A DNA stretch of 64,000 nucleotides from Tritrichomonas musculus (Eukaryota; Parabasalia; Tritrichomonadida; Tritrichomonadidae), in the NCBI GenBank assembly GCA_039105265.1, contig JAPFFF010000022.1, positions 1,798,001-1,862,000 on the forward strand, read 5' to 3'. Below the pieces are notes generated by a model. It made no database searches and was not told the origin of the DNA. It was given only the letters and a program-made list of their open reading frames with translations. Both the position numbers and the translations under genes were made by a program. Shown piece by piece: positions 10,002 through 19,700 of this stretch (the stretch's first letter is position 1; each line of letters opens with the position of its first letter).

Positions 10002-10505
10002 ATGACAGAATTAATAGAGATATTGAAACATGTTGATGCAATCCGTCATTTGTTAACGATATTGATTGCTAAATCAGATGACCATGAAGCTTTCAGGAAC
10101 CTTGTGAATAACGTTTCATTTGACAATGACAATAATGATTCATCATCAGATGATGAAAATCTACCCCATTTCTCTGAACAAAATAGTTTATTGAATGATA
10201 TAACACCAAAAAGTGATAAACCAAAGCGCTCCATATTCAATTCATCAAAGTTCTTAAACACTCATGAACGTGAATTAGTTATACAGTTCCTTGATGAAGA
10301 ACGAATGAATGAAATTAATAAGTTGCCAGCACATAAACAAGCATCATACACAAAACTATTAATCAAAAAGCATTTAAACATAGATATATCAACGTACATG
10401 GTTAACAAGATTCTCACATTGAAAAGGCAACAGACTCATGACAATGATGATGATAACAATGATAACAATAACAATAACAATCAAAGAAGACCACAATTGA
10501 TTTGA
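10002..10505 (+). CDS. Small protein with low-complexity acidic linker; unknown
   Basis: The chosen start is the internal ATG at 10002 (MTELIEILKHVDAIRHLL), because TTTTTTATTTCATTGAA lies just upstream and the earlier ATG at 9957 gives a Lys-rich, promoter-like leader. The 167-residue product has a helical N-terminus, a Ser/Asp linker (NDNNDSSSDDENL), a helical region near residues 85-145 with the look of a DNA-binding fold (NTHERELVIQFL ... YTKLLIKKHLNID) and an Asn/Asp-rich tail. No family is recognised. It is divergent from PolB and begins a co-directional run towards the ATPase. Confidence 0.55.
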   Translation: MTELIEILKHVDAIRHLLTILIAKSDDHEAFRNLVNNVSFDNDNNDSSSDDENLPHFSEQNSLLNDITPKSDKPKRSIFNSSKFLNTHERELVIQFLDEERMNEINKLPAHKQASYTKLLIKKHLNIDISTYMVNKILTLKRQQTHDNDDDNNDNNNNNNQRRPQLI

Positions 10506-10542
10506 ATTCATTGAATCTTTTGAAGTTTTATTTTTGGTTTAA

Positions 10543-10788
10543 ATGAATAGTGCCATTAATGGTTTGAGTTGTGATTCTTCAGCTTTACACGCTCAGTTTA
10601 GAAGGGTAAAGGATAAGATATTCAATGAATGTATGAATTCTGAAGATGACGCATTAAACGGAAAGTTTGATAAGATGATTCACACATTGTCAATATATAA
10701 ACAACTATTTAATGATATTGAATCGATTAAGATACAATTGAGAGCTATTGGTGAACGTATCAAATCAGCTGAACAGATGACTTTGTAA
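10543..10788 (+). CDS. 81-residue helical protein; unknown
   Basis: This short open frame is preceded by GTTTTATTTTTGGTTTAA, the T-run arrangement seen at other starts. The protein is predicted helical with a coiled-coil-like second half (IESIKIQLRAIGERIK). It lies between the HTH-like gene and the ARILSSE-motif gene. The 82-residue minus-strand ORF at 32741-32989 in element A is similar in length, helicity and neighbourhood, but homology is not clear by eye. Confidence 0.5.
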   Translation: MNSAINGLSCDSSALHAQFRRVKDKIFNECMNSEDDALNGKFDKMIHTLSIYKQLFNDIESIKIQLRAIGERIKSAEQMTL

Positions 10789-10851
10789 ATGATTCAATGA
10801 ATGAATCATCATTGATTGGTTTTATTTTTACCTAAAACGAATAACTTTAAT

Positions 10852-11436
10852 ATGAATAAAGCTCGAATTCTATCATCCGAGAACGATGCATCAGTTAAAC
10901 AAGAACAGAATACCAATATCAACATCAAGATTCAACCAAAGAATCAAAGACCAATTCAACCAGTTGATTATCCATCGGTTCAACCATTACCACAATCATC
11001 TCAAGCCACAAATTTTACTATACCACAGATGAGTGGAACATCTCAATCAATACCTCAAACAAGCAATCTTATTCGAGACCGTGGAATAATAGACTTAGGA
11101 AATGAACTTGATGAACTCGAAATCAAAAATAAATTCTTTGAAATGATTATTGAAATGTATGAGAATAATCCGTTGAGAATTAATTCATATCTCATTTGTA
11201 AAAGTGATTTATTGATGAATATGATTAAACTATTAACTCAAGCAGATAAAGTTGAACTCGTTATTGATGAATGTGAAGCTTCATGCGGTTGTATTTCATC
11301 AAATGATAAAGAATCAATGAAGATATCAAAGATATTGATAACAAAAGACAATAAAACAGAAGAATTCAAGTATTGTTATAATAATATTTATTCACAGTTC
11401 ATCAAATATGGTATATCATTAAAGTTAACAATTTAA
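10852..11436 (+). CDS. ARILSSE-motif conserved Maverick protein (element C)
   Basis: The start is the ATG at 10852 (MNKARILSSENDASVKQEQ), chosen because homologues at 33707 (minus) and 57135 begin with the same motif. The 194-residue product has three parts: the conserved N-terminal ARILSSE-x-D ... KQEQ-x-TN peptide, a Pro/Gln-rich linker, and a C-terminal domain from about residue 85 containing IIDLGNELDELE, NNPLRINSY, LLMNMIKLL and a CGC-containing turn. All three elements keep this order. The protein is a conserved component of these elements. A virion or scaffolding role is plausible, but no known family was recognised. Confidence 0.75.
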   Translation: MNKARILSSENDASVKQEQNTNINIKIQPKNQRPIQPVDYPSVQPLPQSSQATNFTIPQMSGTSQSIPQTSNLIRDRGIIDLGNELDELEIKNKFFEMIIEMYENNPLRINSYLICKSDLLMNMIKLLTQADKVELVIDECEASCGCISSNDKESMKISKILITKDNKTEEFKYCYNNIYSQFIKYGISLKLTI

Positions 11437-11446
11437 AAACTAATAA

Positions 11447-11578
11447 ATGATATATGAAATATTAGTTGTTTCATTATTAACAGGTTTATTTTTAGTGAAG
11501 ATTGTTGAAGTATCATTAATGATTCCTGACAAAGAACCAGAACTCAGTGAAGAGATAAGAACAAAAATGTATTCATGA
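11447..11578 (+). CDS. 43-residue single-pass membrane peptide (element C)
   Basis: The frame starts 11 bp after the preceding stop codon. The product has one hydrophobic segment (ILVVSLLTGLFLVKIVEV) followed by a short acidic tail ending PELSEEIRTKMYS. A 44-residue ORF at 63718-63852 in element D has the same plan: MI start, hydrophobic helix, then a P-x(2)-E-D/E-P-x-L-x-EE-hR-x-K-x-Y tail. Conservation of the pattern in two divergent elements, both beside the ATPase, supports a real gene. It could be a virion membrane or holin-like peptide; the role is unknown. Confidence 0.65.
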   Translation: MIYEILVVSLLTGLFLVKIVEVSLMIPDKEPELSEEIRTKMYS

Positions 11579-11602
11579 AGAGCTTTAACGAAAACTAAAG
11601 AA

Positions 11603-12547
11603 ATGAAAGGTTTCATGAAACCCACTCAGTTTAATTATAAAGAGGTTTTATTTTCTAATAGCTCTGATTATGATGATGACCAAATGAGTTTTGCATTTGA
11701 ATATGAATCATTCAAGCCAACTGTTAATGAAAAGACATTTAATATTGATGATGAGATGAATAAAGCTTATCAACGCAATGAATCAAAAATAAAGAATGAA
11801 TCAATCAGACCAATCGCAAACGGTATCTATTCATATTACAATTCATTGAACATACTCGTTGGTCAACAAGGTAAAGGAAAGAGTCATATAATGCTACGAG
11901 ATGTTATTCAAATGTCTCGAATGAAGAACGCTGGCTTTCATTTAATTGTTTATGTATCACGAAACGGAACAATTAACGATGCTACATTCGAAAGCCAACG
12001 CGAATTGATACAGCTACCAATAAAAACTGTTGCTGACAGCAATGCTGAAGAATATCTTAAACAACTTGATTTATATAAAGAATTGTATAACAAATATTCA
12101 TCAACACCAAAAATAGTAATCGAAGGGACGGAGTCCCCTTTTGCGAAGCAAAATGAAAAGAAGTTAAACGATATGTTTGAGTTTCTTCATATCAATAAAC
12201 TAGGTCAACCAAATAAACCACTAAATACTATCATTCTTTGTGAAGACTTCTTGAAATCGAAACTAATTAAATCATCCTATTTTATCAATACCATTAGTCA
12301 GCTTCGACACAAGAATCTAATCATATTCGTTAACATTCAGTTCTTCAAAGCTTTAACAACAGAATGGAAAAATAATGCAACATCATTCTTCATCTTTAGT
12401 GGTTATTCACGACAGAAACTTGGCTACATATATCAACAAGTTCCATTCCCAATAGAGTTCGAAGAGTTATGGAATCGATACAGAACAATGAAAGCACATC
12501 AATTCGTTTTAGTCAATGTTCGAACTAATAACCTTTCATTCATCTAA
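11603..12547 (+). CDS. FtsK/HerA-type packaging ATPase (element C)
   Basis: This 314-residue P-loop ATPase would pump element DNA into the capsid. The Walker A motif is GQQGKGKS near residue 89 and Walker B is NTIILCED near residue 210, with a later LRHKNLIIF ... NIQ sensor-like segment. It has an N-terminal extension of about 70 residues compared with the element A and D homologues. An in-frame copy of the triloop-hairpin repeat (12121-12154) encodes part of the GTESPFAKQNEK segment. The gene overlaps the convergent gene at 12536 by 12 bp. Confidence 0.85.
   Translation: MKGFMKPTQFNYKEVLFSNSSDYDDDQMSFAFEYESFKPTVNEKTFNIDDEMNKAYQRNESKIKNESIRPIANGIYSYYNSLNILVGQQGKGKSHIMLRDVIQMSRMKNAGFHLIVYVSRNGTINDATFESQRELIQLPIKTVADSNAEEYLKQLDLYKELYNKYSSTPKIVIEGTESPFAKQNEKKLNDMFEFLHINKLGQPNKPLNTIILCEDFLKSKLIKSSYFINTISQLRHKNLIIFVNIQFFKALTTEWKNNATSFFIFSGYSRQKLGYIYQQVPFPIEFEELWNRYRTMKAHQFVLVNVRTNNLSFI
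12121..12154. repeat. Tandem triloop-hairpin repeat inside the ATPase gene
   Basis: GGGAC-gga-GTCCC is followed by TTTTGC-gaa-GCAAAA. It matches the inverted intergenic copy at 5279-5312 except mainly in the triloops. It sits in frame in a variable surface-like segment between Walker A and Walker B that has a different sequence in the other ATPases. It contains GCGAAGC, a sequence known to form an unusually stable DNA mini-hairpin. Confidence 0.8.
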
Positions 12548-12994
12548 TACAATTTGTTGTTGAACACCAACAAACAGTTGAGGTGTATTGATATTATATT
12601 TTTGTCTCATCTGTTCAATGAGTTCCTTTGTTTTCTTATCTGTTGCCTTTCTGATACTGTAATTATAATACTTATATTCTTTAAATGATTGTTCTTCACT
12701 TGAACCTTCAACGAAGAACTCAATTGACGTTGTTGATATCCTTCTTCTAACATTTGATGTAAGTGTTATATATTCGAGCCCGAGGTCGACTATCTTGTCG
12801 TGATAGAATCGTTTGAATTCATTCTCTTTGTTCTTCAATGATATGTACAACACTTTAGCTTTATATGCAGCCTTTCCACAAGGTATTGGATATCTATCAC
12901 ACAGAATTGAGAAATCACATTGTTTGAACTTCTCTGATTCATCCAACATATCAATAAGTGAATTGATGTAATCATAAACCTTTGGTGTTGACAT
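12536..12994 (-). CDS. 152-residue protein; unknown
   Basis: The start at 12994 follows a TTTTATTTTTTAATTTC run, as at other genes. The product is mixed alpha/beta with a Lys-rich middle and two Cys near the N-terminal third (QCDFSILCDRYP). It takes the place, convergent to the ATPase, that the 107-117 residue ATPase-linked protein takes in elements A and D, but no clear sequence match is visible. Function is unknown. Confidence 0.6.
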   Translation of the reverse strand: MSTPKVYDYINSLIDMLDESEKFKQCDFSILCDRYPIPCGKAAYKAKVLYISLKNKENEFKRFYHDKIVDLGLEYITLTSNVRRRISTTSIEFFVEGSSEEQSFKEYKYYNYSIRKATDKKTKELIEQMRQKYNINTPQLFVGVQQQIVLDE

Positions 12995-13003
12995 AACTTT
13001 ATC

Positions 13004-13102
13004 ATGAAATTAAAAAATAAAAACGTCATTGAAGACATCAACAGCCTCAAAAATAAAGTGCATCAACTTGAGAACGAATTAAATGAACTGTCCAGTAAAT
13101 GA
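13004..13102 (+). CDS. Possible 32-residue coiled-coil peptide
   Basis: The frame begins 10 bp from the divergent start at 12994. It encodes a leucine-zipper-like helix (INSLKNKVHQLENELNEL). Its first codons are the reverse complement of the T-run before the 12994 gene, so the start overlaps a promoter-like sequence. It is either a tiny gene or a leftover coiled-coil fragment. Confidence is low. Confidence 0.25.
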   Translation: MKLKNKNVIEDINSLKNKVHQLENELNELSSK

Positions 13103-13400
13103 AACATCAATTGATGGTAATCATTAAATGAGTTCATATTATTTTTGTTTCATTAGTCGTGTTGACGGTGGGCTTTAGCCCCGACGGAAACCGACTGATA
13201 TATACTACTAAACAAGTTCAAAGATGTAAATTCAAAGATGACGATTCAAAAGTGTCTACCCGATTTTTGAATGAAATGAGGGGCTAATTTTGAAAAAGTG
13301 GCGATTTTTTGAGTCATGGCGCTGAGGTTTGGGGTCTGTAAACCCTATGACAAGGGGGTCATTTTTTATCCCCTGCCCAAACGGTCCACTATCACTACTA
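13103..13400. other. Gene-free junction with candidate right end of element C
   Basis: No credible gene is seen. GGGCTTTAGCCC at about 13169-13180 is a small hairpin. TATACTACT at 13201-13209 equals the last nine bases of the intact element (42591-42599) and of the candidate end at 16733. DNA from about 13300 onward is visibly more GC-rich and different in style, which supports a boundary near here. Confidence 0.4.
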
Positions 13401-13404
13401 ACAT

Positions 13405-13655
13405 GGGACCTCAACCAGAGATCCATCAGCCATGGCGAGATTACACGTTGTTGAAGGTCGACCAAAGGTCATCACTGAAGACAAACTCAACTACGAATTC
13501 CTCTCCAACCAGTCCGCTTACGTCGTCGAAATCGAGATCACCAAAGTCCACAAACATTACCCATTCCCATTGATAGTTCGAAAGGTCAACGGATTGAACC
13601 TCAACGATGATAACCTAGTCGAAGGTGAGTCAGTACATATGGTTGTCGACAACAT
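13405..13655 (+). pseudogene. DNA polymerase B palm fragment
   Basis: The frame containing the ATG at 13432 encodes a fragment alignable with the element D polymerase from PSAMARL of motif A through SAYVVEIE, KHYPFP, VRKVN and LNLNDDN, ending near VDNIAF. The catalytic Asp of motif A is not preserved upstream and no exonuclease or motif C follows. It abuts a minus-strand virion gene fragment at about 13.66 kb. This is a broken piece of a PolB of the element B/D type. Its synonymous sites are GC-richer than those of the other polymerases. Confidence 0.8.
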
Positions 13656-14503
13656 CGCTTTCGGAAGTCAAGCATTACTTGGTATACTCTGTTTTCGATG
13701 GCTGATTGAACAGACTTCTTACGACGAAGTTTATCGAATTCTGCTTCAGGCATATCGTCTGGGACACCCAATGCGGTTTTAACCTGCTTCTTCCAGTAGA
13801 AGCCAGCCAACTTAGCACGGATCTGCATCTTTTGCTGTCCAGGTATTTGTCTTCCATGAGTGTCTTCAATAGTGTCGACTGCGGCGTTGAATACAGGACC
13901 GAATACATACTTGTTGAACATCTCGTAAGCGGATTGTTTACGAGGCTTCTTCATTCGATAACCACTCTTTGGGTCATTCAATGCGTTTTGGTACCATTGT
14001 GGGGCGTGAGCGACGTTGGTTCCAGTAACGGTACCTACTTGACGAATCTGTTCAGGAGTTGCTGCATCTTCGTATCCAAAGTAGGTGACTCCCAATGCGT
14101 TGTTGATGAAGTCACGTTTCGTGATGGACTTACCGTGACGTTGTTTGTACGCGGCACGAGATGCTTTATCGGGAAAGGCAATATGATATCCCAAAGTGTT
14201 TGGCCAATCGGATTGGACTGTTGTGTATCCGTTAGCGTATACAGGAAGGTTGTTCTTGTCACGGATGATGATATCAGGGACTCCATCAGCGTTAACGTCA
14301 GGCATGTTCTCTAAAGTAGCAGCCCCATTAGGATCTCTTTTCTGGAGGATCCATTGACTAGATGGATTGGCTTGGTTATGCTTATCGACAAACCTTTGAG
14401 CACCCTGTGGAGTGATGATGCCGTTGATTCTCTTTACATCACGTTTCAAGTCAAGGACGACTTTCATCAAGTCTTTCATTCCAGGCTTTTCTTTTGATGT
14501 CAT
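13601..14503 (-). pseudogene. Truncated Maverick virion protein with Ca2+-loop motif (block E)
   Basis: The product matches the element A protein at 24220-25425 and the element D protein at 61131-62453 from KPGMKDLMKVVLDLKRD through KRDPNGAATL, the loop DVNADGVPDI, NGYTT and the RKQSAYEMFNKYVFGP segment to about VMLDFRK. About 25 residues after that are junction sequence from the neighbouring PolB fragment, so the C-terminal quarter is lost. The start is credible: CTTTTTACTCGAAACCAA precedes the ATG. Role as in the intact homologues, probably a virion structural protein. Its base composition is GC-richer than its homologues. Confidence 0.75.
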
Positions 14504-14572
14504 TTGGTTTCGAGTAAAAAGTTGGTAGGTCAGTAACGAGATTGTGATCGAGGACTCAAAAATAGGACCTGT

Positions 14573-14905
14573 TTACGAAGACCTCATGGATGAGATGTCT
14601 ATAGCGTTCATGGATTGAGTTCGTTCAAGGAACCTATCAGAGACGCAGATAGTGGCGGACTTCTTGTCATCGTTTCGTAAGCTGAATAGGATTGAGGGAC
14701 TTTTCTTGTATGGCTTGATGCTGAGGTAGGTGTCCAAATGAGGACGATATGAGTAGAAGAGTCGTTCACTGGGACTGAAGAAGTAGTTCTTCGTTCTGAA
14801 GTCATGTTTGCCGTAACCCAACAAACGTTTTACATCCCTTGGCATTGACTCGCTACTGACCTGAATATTACCGAAGTCTTTGTAGTGTTCGTAGTAGGTC
14901 TCCAT
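14573..14905 (-). CDS. 110-residue protein of block E; unknown
   Basis: The start at 14905 follows CTTTTTATCAACCATGAA, the promoter-like motif. The product METYYEHYKDFG... has a Tyr/Arg-rich middle (SPSERLFYSYRPHLDTYL) and no recognised domain. It lies upstream of, and on the same strand as, the truncated virion gene, with a 69-bp gap. It may be an intact small gene of the dismantled element or a fragment. Nothing similar was seen elsewhere in the window. Confidence 0.5.
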   Translation of the reverse strand: METYYEHYKDFGNIQVSSESMPRDVKRLLGYGKHDFRTKNYFFSPSERLFYSYRPHLDTYLSIKPYKKSPSILFSLRNDDKKSATICVSDRFLERTQSMNAIDISSMRSS

Positions 14906-15124
14906 TTCATGGTTGATAAAAAGTTACTTCATGATAGACCTCCGAAGCCGTCACTCCACTGAGGATGGAGTCACACTAACGGGCGTGTTTCGACATGGAG
15001 GAGCTGTGAATGAGGTAGTCGTTTGGGACGTGGTAACAGGTGCTTTAGAGGGCGTTTGGTCGTGTGGGAGCTGTGTAAGAGGGAGCCGTTGGAGTCACGC
15101 TAACGGGAGTTTTTAGGGTCGTTT

Positions 15125-16491
15125 AATATGCTTTGAAAAGTGAAATCCCTGAAATTCCTGATGATTATGCGACAATCGACGATCTGGATCAATATGCCTT
15201 GAAGAAAGACGTCTCCAAATATCGAGAGAAAAATGATTTGATATATAAAGATGCTGTCGATGTGCCTTTTGAAAATGTCCGAAATAGTGAAGGAAGGTGG
15301 GAAGCCAAAATAAAAATGACTAGGGGAACTCGTCTTGTTGGAACGATTACTGATGCTGGCGTGGTCAAGAATTTTGATTTTCTGTTTGATTATAATGAAA
15401 ATGTACCTGAGAATTCCGATATTTATTACAGTATAGAAATTGATGGAACAACTTATAACATAAATTATTATCCAAATGAGGGTGATGATTGGTGCTTTTA
15501 TATCGAAAGCGAAACAGGAAATTTAGATACAAAATTAACACTAGCGGAAAAAATAAATAAAAAAGATGAAATAGTTTTGAAAACAGATAATCGAATCGAT
15601 TTAGAGAAAACTTTTGAGAATGCTTTGGTTGAATTCATCAAAAATGATAGATACAAGAATATTTCTGATAATCCAAAAACATATATTGGTTATTTCTATT
15701 TTGTTAATGGAGAATTTGAACTCAGATTTAAATTTATTCCAAGAAATTTCGATGACAAATATATGATTTTACAATATGATTCTGCTGATGGTGAATTTTG
15801 TATTGTATTGCTATTGAACATTTATTCAAAATCTGGAACATTCATCATTTTTTCAAAAGTTGGAGAATTCAAATATAGAATCGTGAAAGATTTAACCATT
15901 GAAACTGTTTATGATGAAAAATACAAGAATAATGTTTCAAAAGTTTATTGTACCTTTGATGGTTTTGTAAATATTAGTTCGTCTGTTGATGATTATATGG
16001 AAGACATAAATGGTTATTCTGATATTAAATATTTCAAAGTTGTTAGATCAAATGAAAAATATCCTGTTGAAGATGTTCTTGGATTATTTATGGACTTCTT
16101 TGTTTCATTCAAGAATCATAAAGAAGAAGAAAATGAATGGAAAATATTTTATTCTGGCTTTGTTGATTGTGATATTCAATGGATTGATGAATTAACAGGA
16201 ATCAATTATGATTCACACAAAAATATTTTAACGATTAGTGTCGAGTTCGATTCTGATGCATATGAATTGTTAATAATATTTAAAGAGAAGAGTGGTGAAA
16301 AACATTTTGTGAGAATTCTCCACGGATCAAAGATTGCTTTACTCGATGAAATATATGGATCAAAGAAAGTAAAAGTTGTTCAATATCAAGCTACAGATGA
16401 TAAATATGACTTTAATGTAAGAATGAATTTAGATCAATATCTAGACAGACAGATTTACATTAAACAATTGAAATGGAATGTGTATCAATAA
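15125..16491 (+). pseudogene. 5'-truncated fibre gene (block E)
   Basis: The frame is open from TAT at 15125, directly after an in-frame TAA, with no suitable start codon. It begins mid-module with YALKSEIPEIP and continues YATIDDLDQYALKKDV, the same fibre repeat type as in elements C and D, followed by about 420 residues of beta-rich sequence with GTRLVGTITDAG, comparable to GTHLVGYKFDNSG in the element C fibre. The N-terminal part and promoter are missing, so this is a displaced C-terminal piece. The AT-rich codon style differs from the GC-richer DNA just upstream (14.9-15.1 kb), which contains no gene I can support. Confidence 0.75.
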
Positions 16492-16690
16492 ATGTTCTAT
16501 CTCAATATTTTTTCGGGTGTAGAATTCAAAAAACACCATTAGAAAGCTCAAAAACTACTCCATACCTTGGAAATGACATTGGTGGAATAGTGAAAATAGA
16601 GAGTGTGTACTTACGATAGGTTTTCAGAGGGTATTTGGCCGGGCAGCGAGGCCCAAGCGAAGGTGTACCTGAGCTTGGTGGCGAGCAGTG

Positions 16691-16733
16691 TAGGCGGTGG
16701 CGAAGTATGAGACACCGCCTATACTATACTACT
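16691..16733. other. Candidate Maverick terminus with palindrome
   Basis: TAGGCGGTG (16691-16699) and CACCGCCTA (16713-16721) form an inverted repeat, followed by TATACTACT ending at 16733, the same terminal bases as the intact element right end. This would be the right end of the dismantled block E. No matching left end was found. The rest of 16492-16757 holds no gene. Confidence 0.4.
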
Positions 16734-16757
16734 CGTTTGACCGTGTCGGAGAGACCG

Positions 16758-19700
16758 TTAACGGGGGTTGTCAGGAGTCCTGGGCTCTGACCAGGAATCA
16801 TGACAACTTCTTTCTACATCAGATAATTGAACGAGATAATCCAAAAGAATCGTAGAAAATCCTTTTTCGATTTGTGAAATTGTATGACCAGAATGAGTTA
16901 ATTTTATTCTTGTTTTGGTACCCACAGGCATTGGTGCATCTTTATTCGTGAATTCTTCCATAACTTGACTAAATGAATTATAAGGATCTGTATAGTCATG
17001 GCGTAGATATAAGGTGATATCACGACCAGTGTCATTCTTCGATCGCTTAGTCCATACGTAACCAACTCTATCGACTGTATCTAATGCACCTTTCAAATCA
17101 ACGTAACCATTGTTGTTGGTACCACTGCGATGAACTTCATCACCATCAATCGTGAAAGACAATCGATTAACGAGTTCTTGTCCAGGTAGAACCAGATCGA
17201 GATATAACTGTTCGATATCACTGATTTTCAACTTCGATGCCGAGTAATTACCAATAGTACATGATACTGAAGCAAGATCATATCCATCCAACTTAACTGA
17301 TGAATCAGCTGAAGTGAAACCAATACTCAATGAATAATCAGATCCGTTAACGACAGAACCATCTTTGAACTTGATATACGGTTCGTAAACGCCACCATCA
17401 TCACGCATACATGTACGAAGTAACGAATATGCTAGTCCATTCGAGTTTGTTTCACGAATCGCTCTACTATTCAATGTATCTCGTTTAACAGCTATGATAC
17501 AACCAGTTGAACCATAGTTATCTGGTTTCGGATCACGTTTCTGACACTTACTGATGATCTTACTCTGGAATCGACCTTGAATATCATCACCGATCCATTT
17601 ATTACCATCCCACGTTAACGACCATGTATTACCGAAACAGTATTCAGTGAACTTGAATGTCAGATTAGTTGGTATCTCATACGTTGATGGTATCTTATGA
17701 ATCATCTTATAACACTCACATTCATACTCCAATGTTTCTGATCCGAATGTATCCATGTACTTAACATGTTCATCATAAGTGATCATTGACGGACGATAGA
17801 AATAGTAGACATCAGATTCTTGTAATCTCAACGCGTTCTTCGCATCGATGATATCGCATTTGATAACTGGTTTACGTGATACTAATGAGTCATCATTCAG
17901 TAAGTTATGAATGGTCATGTCACCATTGAGATACCATGAGTATGGTTCTATATTGAGGTCTTTGTCGAACATGATCTCTGGATCATCACGTTCACGAGTC
18001 GAGTATGTGTAGCAATCACGAGCTTTGTTATGAGTCAACTCCGGACATATGAATTTGCCGTTATCGAATGATATGATGAAATCGTTCAATACATTCCCTT
18101 GCCAATCCAATATCAATAGATTTCGCATATGAATCTTGAACACATCAACCGTTGTAGTAAACCTACTCTTGAGTTCACTTGGTAATGATATCTTCATGAT
18201 GATGACTGGATCTTGAACTGAATCAGTTGATGTTGGTTCGTATGTGGTGATATCACTATGTTTGACGTAATATGCGGGATAACCATCGATGGTATCGAAT
18301 TCGCTATCTCCGCTAGTAGATGGTTGATTGGATTCAACCTCTTGAATCTTATACGATAACAACTCTAATAGACCCTTAATAGTATCACGAAATGTCTTAC
18401 ATATGTTGACGCATGAGTTCAATGATACAGCTTCGTTACTATCATCTGGAATCGATATATCAGATTCAGTACTCTTACACCAATCGATAAGGGGTTGTAG
18501 ACTGAGTTTATTTGGTATTGATTCACCATCAACGGATTCACCCTCTAGTGAGTAAGTACTAGCTTTACGAATCGATCGTGGTATATACAACACAGCATCT
18601 ACTATCGGAACCAATATACGTGAACCTCTACAGACTACATAACGATCAGTCAATGACGGATGATCTAGTAACCACTCCATATCCATGTTGATCTCTTCTA
18701 ATCGGTTGTTGATGTTCGATATGAATCCACGTAATGTTGATCGATGTTGTTCATCGTGATCTCTCATCCATTGAATATCATGATCAGTGAGTGTTAGTTG
18801 ATTATCGGGATTAGTGAGAGTGATTTGATTATCATTGATGGTTACTTGATTGATATGTCGTCGATCGATAACTCCAATAACATTGTTTTTGTAAACCACT
18901 TCTGTGTGATCATCATTGTTAGTGGAACCAAGTTCGCTTCGCGAATCTCTGAATCTCAATCCATGGATCTCATTAGCGAGTCTATGACGTTGAAACCAAT
19001 CCATCTGTTCGATATCGCCAAGTGTGATAGTGGTTCCAGGGATGACGACATCAGCATCATCCGTTGGAGTGAGTTCGTGATTGACAACCACTACATTGTA
19101 TTCATTAGCGATGAGTTCACGAGTATCGTCATTGACGTGAATACCATCTGAGTTAACGTTAACGGATGATCCATGAACAGGGTTCACTTTGCCATGCAAA
19201 TGACTGTTAATAGATATTCCATCACTGTCAACTGATGTACGAGTCAGCATGGTTACATCGATGATCGCAACAGTTCTACCACTCGAATCTCTCACTTCAG
19301 TCCAATCAACACCGGTATCTACATCACTGTTTCTAACGAATTGGAGTTCAGGATGTGTATTCTCGAATAGGATTCGATCAGACAATAACATCTGTTCTAT
19401 TTCTAACGCGGTTCGTCCATCATAAGACCATGTTGAGGAGGTATCTACACGACATCTGCTATTGAATCTGATACGTTCTGGAGTCGTTATTGATTGTACA
19501 TGATCACGTCTTCTGATATAAACCACTTCACCAGTAGTTACACTCGTTATGAGTATGAGATCATTACCGATCTGATCAACATGGACATCAGATGAGTTCA
19601 ACGCTAACAACTCTTCATCAGTGAGATTCGATAATGATTCCAGATTATGATCACCAAATCCAGATCCCGTGTTAGTGGTTGTATCATGAGTTAATCTAGT

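Larger units (their letters stand above)
1..13209. mobile_element. Maverick/Polinton element C (left end outside window)
   Basis: This block holds a coherent viral gene set: fibre, KilA-N protein, PolB, packaging ATPase and several small conserved proteins, mostly tightly packed. Only the right end could be inside the window. The sequence ending TATACTACT at 13201-13209 matches the terminal bases of the intact element at 42591-42599. No integrase or capsid gene is seen, and these may lie to the left. No target duplication can be tested because the other end is missing, so the right boundary is tentative. Confidence 0.6.
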
